From positions 2,604,001 to 2,668,000 of the forward strand of contig OW818680.1 of the NCBI GenBank assembly GCA_942493055.1: a stretch of DNA of 64,000 bases, read 5' to 3'. This DNA comes from CAIZQW01 sp942493055. GTDB taxonomy: Bacteria > Verrucomicrobiota > Kiritimatiellia > RFP12 > UBA1067. The notes beneath the pieces are model-generated. The model did no database searches, was not told the DNA's origin, and worked only from the letters and a program-made list of their open reading frames with translations. Position numbers and translations under genes: made by a program. Shown piece by piece: positions 58,678 through 64,000 of the stretch (position 1 is its first letter; each line of letters begins with the position of its first letter).

Positions 58678-59081
58678 TTGGTGCCCTTCTGCGTGAAGGT
58701 CACACGCGTGCCGATGAATTCATGCTTGTCGCCCTTCTTGATCAGCTCGCCCTCGGCCTCGGCCGTGTTGCCGATATTCTGCGGCAATTTCGGAAGGTAG
58801 TCGCCCAACTCCACCTTGAGCGAACGGCCCTTGCCGTCGTTGATGAAAAACCAACATCCGGCCATGGGACACTGCCGCTCGATCGTGCCCTTCACGCGCA
58901 CCGGCTTGCGCTGGAAGTCGTCCGGCTTGTCCAGCAACTGGCCGATCTCCACGAGGGGCGCCGTTGTGAAGGGTTCGCCAAAATGAGACCAGGTTGCGGA
59001 TTGGCGTGCACAACTGGACAGAAGCGTGACCATGACAGCCGATGCCAACAGGGCAGCAGCGATATTACGGGTTCTTTTCAT
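58674..59081 (-). CDS. DUF4920-like lipoprotein (OB-fold)
   Basis: 135 residues from the ATG at 59081, preceded by AAGGAGAATAAAA. MKRTRNIAAALLASAVMVTL with the lipobox LLSSC indicates lipid attachment. The mature part resembles DUF4920/OB-fold proteins: PVRVKGTIERQCPMAGCWFF, INDGKGRSLKVELGDYLPKL, and EAEGELIKKGDKHEFIG. The two Cys in the CPMAGCW motif are characteristic. Function of the family is not established. It precedes the ABC exporter genes, so it may be a partner or cargo. Confidence 0.75.
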   Translation of the reverse strand: MKRTRNIAAALLASAVMVTLLSSCARQSATWSHFGEPFTTAPLVEIGQLLDKPDDFQRKPVRVKGTIERQCPMAGCWFFINDGKGRSLKVELGDYLPKLPQNIGNTAEAEGELIKKGDKHEFIGTRVTFTQKGTK

Positions 59082-59775
59082 TTTTATTCTCCTTGCTTTT
59101 GCGGGCCTCCTGGGCACGCGTGTAGAACGGTTCATGGCGTTGCTCGAACGCAAAGATGTCGAGTAAAATCAGATTCTTGCGCAGTCCGCGCAACGTCGCA
59201 TCCCAGTCCGGCTTCGCAGTTGCATCCAGCTTTGCAGGCGGCGCAAGCCGCGCCACCCTGTCAGCCGTGTTTGTCGGATCTGCTGCGACATAGTAATCAT
59301 GCTTGTAAAAATCCGCCAACGTCAGACCGATAAACTGCTCACGCGTCTCCTTGGCGCGCAGCGCAGCGCCACCCGGGCTCTCCAAGCGCTGGAAGAACAT
59401 GCGTGTGACTGTCGCTGAAGTGGGATCAACTGAAACGAATACTTGAATCACACCACCACGGCCCGGCACGTTGACTCCGTGCACATACCCGATACGCTGT
59501 TCATCCTTGAAGACAGAATAGAGTGTGTAGGGCGTTTCAAACGCCTCATAGACCGGATCGAGGTCGCTGCCCACGCGCCCCTTGAGCGCATCGTACAGCT
59601 CGCGCCCCTTCGGCAATTTCGGCAGCTCCTTGACATCCTCGCGATACGAGGTCATCTCTGAAAAGAGCGACTTCAGATCGCGCGCCGGATTGCTGAGTGT
59701 GCAGCCGACGGCGGCCTGCGCGTCGTGCGCTAACCCGGCCAGCAGCAGCATCAAAAAACAAATTCGCCTGTTCAT
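59065..59775 (-). CDS. Exported protein of unknown function
   Basis: 236 residues from the ATG at 59775 behind AGGAGAAAAAGA. Signal peptide MNRRICFLMLLLAGLAHDAQ, AQA-AVG cleavage. The mature protein is hydrophilic, with YTLYSVFKDEQRIGYVHGVN, VFVSVDPTSATVTRMFFQRL and KETREQFIGLTLADFYKHDY. The last pattern weakly recalls FMN-binding or electron-transfer accessory domains, but no phosphate-threonine signature of that family is seen, so I do not assign one. Overlaps the start of the lipoprotein gene by 17 bp. Probably part of the same transport operon. Confidence 0.7.
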   Translation of the reverse strand: MNRRICFLMLLLAGLAHDAQAAVGCTLSNPARDLKSLFSEMTSYREDVKELPKLPKGRELYDALKGRVGSDLDPVYEAFETPYTLYSVFKDEQRIGYVHGVNVPGRGGVIQVFVSVDPTSATVTRMFFQRLESPGGAALRAKETREQFIGLTLADFYKHDYYVAADPTNTADRVARLAPPAKLDATAKPDWDATLRGLRKNLILLDIFAFEQRHEPFYTRAQEARKSKENKNEKNP

Positions 59776-59797
59776 TCTTTTTCTCCTGTCTAAAGCC

Positions 59798-61291
59798 TTA
59801 CAGCCCGTCACCGTCTTTCAGCAACGCGAACGCTGCGGTCTTCGACGCGCCAGACGCATCCGTGTAGGTGATGCGGTAGTTGCCTTTGAACCCGCGAAAT
59901 GCAACACGTCCCTGTTCATCGGCCTTCACGCTCAGGCGGGTCTTCCACTCGTCATTGATCAGCTTATTCAGCGCATAGAACGACGGCTTCGGTTCCATGT
60001 CACGGGTGAAGAGTCCAGAGATCGTCGGTTCGCCCGGCGCACCGCAATCGTCCACCACGTTCCACCAGGTGATGCCCATCATCGGCTTGATGCTGAACCA
60101 GAGGCGGTACAAGTTTCGTGCGACAATGGCCTGTATCTCGCACCCGCGGGCGTCGCTGCCGGGCGAGGTGATCGTGATCTCACTCAGATGGATGGGCAGA
60201 CCCGCCTTGGAGATCGTCTCCAACTTGCTCCATACCTGTTGCGGCGTTTCAATGGCTTTCCCCTCTGCAATGTCCAGACACTGCTGGGGCTTGAACAGAT
60301 GCATCTGCGAGCCCATGATGTCGATGCGGCAGCCGCGCGCCAGCAGATCCTTGACCTGTTTCGCGTAATCCGCAGTATTCAAGTAGTCGTTGATATTCAG
60401 TTTCACGTGCTTCGGAAAAGCCTGGCCCGCCGTCTGGAAGGCTTGCCACGTATAGTCGCCGGGCATCAGTCCGTAGTGGCTCTTGCAGATCGTGTCGCCC
60501 GGGATCATCGCTTTTCGGCTGAAGTCCGTTGCGCTCTCATTGCACACATCCCAGCTCTGCAGGCGGCCTTGATAGTGTTCCGCCAGTTCCTTCACGCGCT
60601 TCTCGAAAAGCCTTTTCAACTCCTTTGCAAAGGTCGCTGCGAGCGCGGCGATCTCGGCAGGCGGCAGCTTGTTGATCTCTTTGCCCAGCGCGCTGATCTT
60701 GGCCTTCTCCTCCGGCGGACAGTACTGTTCGTAGAGCCACTCCGGGTGATGCCACGTGCGGTTGCCCCAGATCATCGTGTGCCCATGCAGACGGATACCC
60801 TTGCTTTCGCAGAAGGCCACGACAGGATCAGTCGCCGGACGCCGCCAATGCGGCTGGGTCTTCGGCTCCTTCACTGTGTTCCAATACGCCTCGGTATCCT
60901 GCTCCGCCTCCTCAAAGCGAGGCTTCCCGGGCTCCGGCTCAAATTTTTTCCAGTAGAAGGCGATCGTCGCGGAATTGAAAAGCGTCCCGTAGAGTTCCTT
61001 ATACTTGCGGTTGCGCTCCGCTGTCCCCAGCTGGTTGAAGTTGAAGATGTGGGCGCCGAAGATGAACGCATGGCTGACCTGCTCGACCTTCACCTCTGTT
61101 CCCGGCTGGACCCCTTTGAGAACAAGGGCTGCATCCGCCTGCCGGTTCTGGACAATATCCTTGTCGATCCGTGCCTGGACCTCCGGATTCCAATGCGCCC
61201 AATAGGCCGCACTCATCACCCCGTTAGACTCCGCACCCTGCGAAAGACTCGCCATCGCCGTCATCAAAAAAATACTGACTCCTCTATTCAT
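59798..61291 (-). CDS. Glycoside hydrolase family 10 endo-1,4-beta-xylanase
   Basis: 497 residues; signal peptide MNRGVSIFLMTAMASLSQGA. An N-terminal ~90-residue beta-region (QNRQADAALVLKGVQPGTEV) is followed by the GH10 barrel: RLHGHTMIWGNRTWHHPEWL, acid/base Glu in LQSWDVCNESATDF (~252; the usual V-N-E is V-C-N-E), LNINDYLNTADYAKQV, RGCRIDIMGSQMHLF and the nucleophile Glu in PIHLSEITITSPGSD (~369), then GITWWNVVDDCGAPG. The last ~70 residues are a fibronectin-like tail (GYKGN-type GFKGNYRITYTDASGASKTA). Retaining hydrolase that cuts xylan outside the cytoplasm. 22 bp upstream of the unknown exported gene. Confidence 0.93.
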   Translation of the reverse strand: MNRGVSIFLMTAMASLSQGAESNGVMSAAYWAHWNPEVQARIDKDIVQNRQADAALVLKGVQPGTEVKVEQVSHAFIFGAHIFNFNQLGTAERNRKYKELYGTLFNSATIAFYWKKFEPEPGKPRFEEAEQDTEAYWNTVKEPKTQPHWRRPATDPVVAFCESKGIRLHGHTMIWGNRTWHHPEWLYEQYCPPEEKAKISALGKEINKLPPAEIAALAATFAKELKRLFEKRVKELAEHYQGRLQSWDVCNESATDFSRKAMIPGDTICKSHYGLMPGDYTWQAFQTAGQAFPKHVKLNINDYLNTADYAKQVKDLLARGCRIDIMGSQMHLFKPQQCLDIAEGKAIETPQQVWSKLETISKAGLPIHLSEITITSPGSDARGCEIQAIVARNLYRLWFSIKPMMGITWWNVVDDCGAPGEPTISGLFTRDMEPKPSFYALNKLINDEWKTRLSVKADEQGRVAFRGFKGNYRITYTDASGASKTAAFALLKDGDGL

Positions 61292-61311
61292 TGTGTTCTC
61301 CTTGCCTATAC

Positions 61312-61420
61312 CTTAAGCGTTAAGAGTTGGGCGTTGAGCGTTAAGAGTTGGAACTTTTAACTCTCAACATTTAACGTTTAACTCTTAAATTAAGAAGTTA
61401 CTTCTTCATTCATTCCCGGC
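61312..61420. repeat. GCGTTAAGAGTTGGGCG repeat, copy 2
   Basis: TTAAGCGTTAAGAGTTGGGC, then TTGAGCGTTAAGAGTTGG, AACTTTTAACTCTCAACAT, TTTAACTCTTAAATTAAGA and a CATTCCCGG end. Forward AAGAGTT and reverse AACTCTT arms can pair. Closely matches 12185-12262 (same block order), suggesting a dispersed element. It occupies the region between the GH10 start and the outer-membrane gene's stop at 61439. Confidence 0.7.
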
Positions 61421-61438
61421 CTGCACCCCAATATTGCC

Positions 61439-62635
61439 TCACCAATACCGATAGTACTGAAGCATCACCCGCGTATCCTCCGGACCATCCGATTGATAAA
61501 CCTGCTGTTCGACTGCCAACGCGATCCAATGCAGCGCCGCATTGCCGACATCGTTCTGAAAATAGCGGGTCAGCACCAGCGTCGCCCGCGAATCTGTAAA
61601 GCCATTGCCGCTTCTCTCTGTCTCCGCGTCCTGCCAGAAATAACGGAACTGCGTCCCGGCACCCCAGCGACGATTCGGTGAAACCCAGTCCGCCTGCGTC
61701 AACCCGGAGAAAAGAAAATCCTGTTCATCGCCGCCGACTGCGGACTCGACACCCAGCGTGAAGGGCCCGATGTCCGAATCCATGCGCTTGCGCACATCCA
61801 GTCCAGCCCGCCACGTCCGAATCACCGGCTCACCGCCGCTCTCCCGCATCACGGAGTGACTGCGCATCATCGCATGCTCATCCACGCGTTGCCCTGCAAG
61901 GACACTTACCCCGCCCTCCAGTCCCTCCTCGAACAACCAACTGTTATTCAGGCCGATCCGGGCGACGCCCATGCCGGACTGCCCCTCCATCTCGAAGTCA
62001 TTTCCCGCGCCCATGAGATAGCCGACCCAATAATCCAGATCCTCGGTCAGCGACCCGAAGAGCGTCGCCTGCCAATCGCGTTCCGTGCCCAAGAGCTGAT
62101 CATTGGACAACTGCAACAGCGTGGCATGCGTATCGGTCTGCTGACTGAGTCCGAAGGGCTGGTAGAACCGGCCGACCCGCAGATTGAAACGTCCGGGTTC
62201 ACCAAAAACGTTGTAGAAATCCGCATACGCATTGTGCGTCTCATATTCCCACGCGCCTGCATCGCGAGCCATGGGATCAGCAAGGATGTCCAAACTGTGG
62301 TTCCGATAGACGATGCGTCCCTGATAATCGAAGGAGGCGATGGTGCGCGTGGCCGTGGCAAACCGCTTCTGTACCTCAAAGCCCAAGGAGACCCGCGTCA
62401 TCGCGTCGTCTGTCTCATGGAGATCCTGCGCCCCCACCGCGAAGAGCAGATACACTTCCTTCCGCAGCAGCAGATTGTCGCCCCACCCAGGCGCTGTCAA
62501 CGCTGGCGCATTGGTTGCAGACGACGTCCCGACCGCCAGGTCCGCAAAGGGATCAGCAACAGGAACCTGCGCGTGTCCTGACCCTGCGGACAGAACAACG
62601 GCAAGAACAATAACACTGTCGAGCATCAATCGCAT
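61439..62635 (-). CDS. Outer-membrane beta-barrel (porin-like) protein
   Basis: 398 residues from the ATG at 62635 after GGAAACGACATAC; the frame is open upstream but crosses the promoter. Signal peptide MRLMLDSVIVLAVVLSAGSG, GHAQ cleavage. The mature part shows alternating amphipathic strands separated by polar turns (RVSLGFEVQKRFATATRTIA, FNLRVGRFYQPFGLSQQTD, YWVGYLMGAGNDFEM, ALHWIALAVEQQVYQSDG) and ends with the aromatic VMLQYYRYW, typical of a final barrel strand. The class of porin and its solute are not clear. It carries regulon promoter 9 and precedes the GH10 xylanase, so nutrient or small-molecule uptake is plausible. Confidence 0.75.
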   Translation of the reverse strand: MRLMLDSVIVLAVVLSAGSGHAQVPVADPFADLAVGTSSATNAPALTAPGWGDNLLLRKEVYLLFAVGAQDLHETDDAMTRVSLGFEVQKRFATATRTIASFDYQGRIVYRNHSLDILADPMARDAGAWEYETHNAYADFYNVFGEPGRFNLRVGRFYQPFGLSQQTDTHATLLQLSNDQLLGTERDWQATLFGSLTEDLDYWVGYLMGAGNDFEMEGQSGMGVARIGLNNSWLFEEGLEGGVSVLAGQRVDEHAMMRSHSVMRESGGEPVIRTWRAGLDVRKRMDSDIGPFTLGVESAVGGDEQDFLFSGLTQADWVSPNRRWGAGTQFRYFWQDAETERSGNGFTDSRATLVLTRYFQNDVGNAALHWIALAVEQQVYQSDGPEDTRVMLQYYRYW

Positions 62636-62677
62636 GTATGTCGTTTCCTTACTGACATGAATACCATTAACGTGTGA

Positions 62678-62722
62678 ACTATACAGAAAAAACGAACAGC
62701 AATCAAGTAGGGTAATTCCCCA
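62678..62722 (-). promoter_or_regulatory. Regulon promoter 9 (outer-membrane barrel)
   Basis: In gene sense: box TGGGGAATTACCCTACTT (62722-62705), 21 bp, then TATAGT (62683-62678), 42 bp before the ATG at 62635. Relative to the others the box is inverted (GTAGG-like arm downstream), which its palindromic nature tolerates. The -10 is the best match to TATAAT in the set. Confidence 0.6.
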
Positions 62723-62820
62723 CGGGCTGGGCAAGACGAAACAAAAGCAGACTCGAAATAATGGCGCTCTCCGCTGAAATCATGCCTTGCCCGCTCCACC
62801 CCGGGCCAACAGGGGAACTG

Positions 62821-63282
62821 TTATTTTGTTTTCTGAGCAGGTTCTCTTTGCGCTTCATCTTGTGACCCTTTTCTTTCTTTCTGAAGACACAAGTGCATAG
62901 TTCCATTTTTAAAATACACCATCATGGATCGCATCGGTTGTATAACGCCATTTGTCTTTGAATATACCCGAGACATTTTTTGGAGATTGTCTTGTTCACA
63001 CTGCCGCCATCCCTCACTTTCCGCAATCCGATCAAAAGACAAAAGCAGCTCGTCTTTTTTTAATTTTGGCTTAAACTCAAACTCTACCCAATCTAGATCC
63101 GCACCAGCGTCTCCTAAATAACGCCCACAAACATTTAAGAACGGTTTTAGCTCTGGCAGCTGATTTATATCGATACGTTCGTCTTTAAAGCATCCGAAAG
63201 AGCACTTCATTACCACAAACAGCAACAGTAGTGTACACGCATTCTTTTTTAGACAGCCTTGTCGCACATTGCAATTATTCAT
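62821..63282 (-). CDS. Small exported protein of unknown function
   Basis: 153 residues from the ATG at 63282, preceded by a strong AAGGAGGTATATTACA ribosome site. The N-terminus has a basic stretch and a hydrophobic segment (CTLLLLFVVMKCSFGCFKDE), consistent with a signal or lipoprotein signal. The mature part is charged (EFEFKPKLKKDELLLSFDRI) and ends in a Glu/Lys/Gln-rich tail. No family recognised. Base composition is more AT-rich than in the main block. The open frame continues upstream to ~63470 without a better start (it reads PDPNEYNPADDDERVWPKNG); this could be a remnant of another gene. Confidence 0.55.
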   Translation of the reverse strand: MNNCNVRQGCLKKNACTLLLLFVVMKCSFGCFKDERIDINQLPELKPFLNVCGRYLGDAGADLDWVEFEFKPKLKKDELLLSFDRIAESEGWRQCEQDNLQKMSRVYSKTNGVIQPMRSMMVYFKNGTMHLCLQKERKGSQDEAQREPAQKTK

Positions 63283-63499
63283 TGTAATATACCTCCTTGA
63301 GCAGTCCCAAAGTTGAAGCATTGTGTTTTGGCGCACACATTTGATAAACAAGTCTTTGCGTCGCTTGCATGGGGTGAGCCCCTTTCCATTCTTTGGCCAT
63401 ACGCGCTCATCATCATCCGCTGGATTATACTCGTTCGGATCTGGGATGGATAAGCCGCAAGTTAAGAACCGTCAACGCTTCAACCGAATAACACGAAGC

Positions 63500-64000
63500 T
63501 CACTTCAACACCTCCCAGTGGCCGCCTTTGTCCGGACCGATGCGGCGGAGAAGATTTTCTGCCTTCAGTTTTCGGATATGCCACTCGATCCCTTTGCGTG
63601 TGACTCCCAATTGAGTAGCCATTTCATCGGTGGAAATGTTCGCCGAAGTGCAAACCAAACCCAAAATTTTCTCCCTAGTTTTCTCCCTAATTATCTCCCT
63701 AGTTTTCTCCCTAGTTTCTTGGGTGGTTTTCACCTTACTTTTCACCAGCGTTTTCATGGGCGTTTCTTGGGTAGTCGCCTCGCCCTCGGCAAAGGATGGA
63801 CGGTTGAAGGAGACGATAAACAGGTTTCCGACTTCACTGAAGCCAGTATCTGGAACATGTTTCAGGATCAAGGGCATGCCGCGTCCCCAGGACTCAACCA
63901 TCTCGATACGGCGAAACAAGTCGGCGATCAATGGATTACGCCGTTGCGAGACAAAGCCCTTGCGCAAGTCTTCGATTGTGATCAAGCCGTAGAGGCGCCC
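63500..64000 (-). CDS. RecG-like ATP-binding (HATPase_c_4) regulator, C-terminal part; continues past the right edge
   Basis: The minus-strand frame is open to the window edge. The visible start GRLYGLITIEDLRKG is followed by RRNPLIADLFRRIEMVESWG and RGMPLIL, the usual end of the ATP-dependent DNA helicase RecG-related (AlbA_2/HATPase_c_4) family of DNA-binding regulators. After a linker comes a Lys/Glu/Arg-rich helix (EKTREIIREKTREKILGLV), encoded by 12-bp repeats at 63665-63720, and a C-terminal winged HTH (STDEMATQLGVTRKGIEWHI, RKLKAENLLRRIGPDKGGHW). Likely a transcription regulator, often linked to mobile or restriction loci. The N-terminal domain is outside the window. Confidence 0.75.
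   Translation of the reverse strand, partial: GRLYGLITIEDLRKGFVSQRRNPLIADLFRRIEMVESWGRGMPLILKHVPDTGFSEVGNLFIVSFNRPSFAEGEATTQETPMKTLVKSKVKTTQETREKTREIIREKTREKILGLVCTSANISTDEMATQLGVTRKGIEWHIRKLKAENLLRRIGPDKGGHWEVLK

Overview
The window is about 60% GC with long, mostly minus-strand transcription units. The gene content suggests a member of the Planctomycetes-Verrucomicrobia-Chlamydiae group, most likely Kiritimatiellota/Verrucomicrobiota or Lentisphaerota. The clues are an ECF sigma factor of the Rhodopirellula/Verrucomicrobium type followed by a FecR-like anti-sigma protein, SGNH hydrolases and CBM9-like proteins, a hydrazine-synthase-alpha-like dihaem protein, very large secreted SdrD/beta-helix proteins, and TSP3-like C-terminal modules ending in a FYRV-type tail. 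No rRNA, tRNA or ribosomal protein gene was seen, so the assignment is inference. Rubrerythrin, Fe-SOD, bacterioferritin and a clostridial-type ferredoxin point to an anaerobe or microaerophile with oxygen defence.

Layout. (1) 1-11946, minus: a probable polysaccharide-response operon: ECF sigma, FecR-like anti-sigma with a CBM9-like exterior, a frameshifted beta-helix protein, SGNH hydrolase, a 1371-residue propeller/FlgD-like/CBM9 protein, a second SGNH hydrolase and a CBM9 protein cut by the left edge. (2) 11947-13153: repeats only. (3) 13154-17112: dihaem HZS-alpha-like protein, convergent with cysteine synthase. (4) 17555-34145, minus: an extracellular redox block with a nine-haem cytochrome, a C25 (gingipain-like) peptidase, a small lipoprotein, two degenerate multicopper-oxidase-like proteins and a 2820-residue fusion carrying SdrD-like repeats, a beta-helix, cadherin-like domains, a vanadium-haloperoxidase/PAP2 domain and a multicopper-oxidase domain. 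(5) 34276-39420: two small AMPK-type CBM proteins, a secreted rhodanese with a Cys-rich tail, rubrerythrin, a methyltransferase and a pirin. (6) 39699-52327, minus: two signalling operons (PAS/GAF/PocR kinases and CheY-like regulators). (7) 52728-56745: YceI, bacterioferritin, Fe-SOD, ferredoxin, a shortened MDR oxidoreductase and a NarL-type response regulator. (8) 56742-62635: ABC exporter, DUF4920-like lipoprotein, an unknown exported protein, GH10 xylanase and an outer-membrane barrel. (9) The right end is less GC-rich: an unknown small protein and a RecG-like regulator cut by the edge.

The main unexplained signal is a shared promoter architecture. Nine promoters carry an 18-19 bp box, roughly GTAGG-N6-CCCCATA, whose inner edge lies 20-22 bp upstream of a recognisable -10 hexamer. 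This places the box centre near -42, the class II activator position. The downstream genes are nearly all redox or oxidative-stress functions: cytochrome, haloperoxidase/oxidase operon, rhodanese, rubrerythrin, pirin, ferredoxin-SOD-bacterioferritin, MDR oxidoreductase, an outer-membrane barrel and one AMPK-CBM protein. I infer one regulon controlled by an activator, with the NarL-type regulator at 56083 as a candidate.

The intergenic DNA holds several dispersed palindromic repeat families, some with terminal inverted repeats (MITE-like), and a CAGTCGGCAGT-type minisatellite sits in frame in the same ATP-lid position of two kinases.
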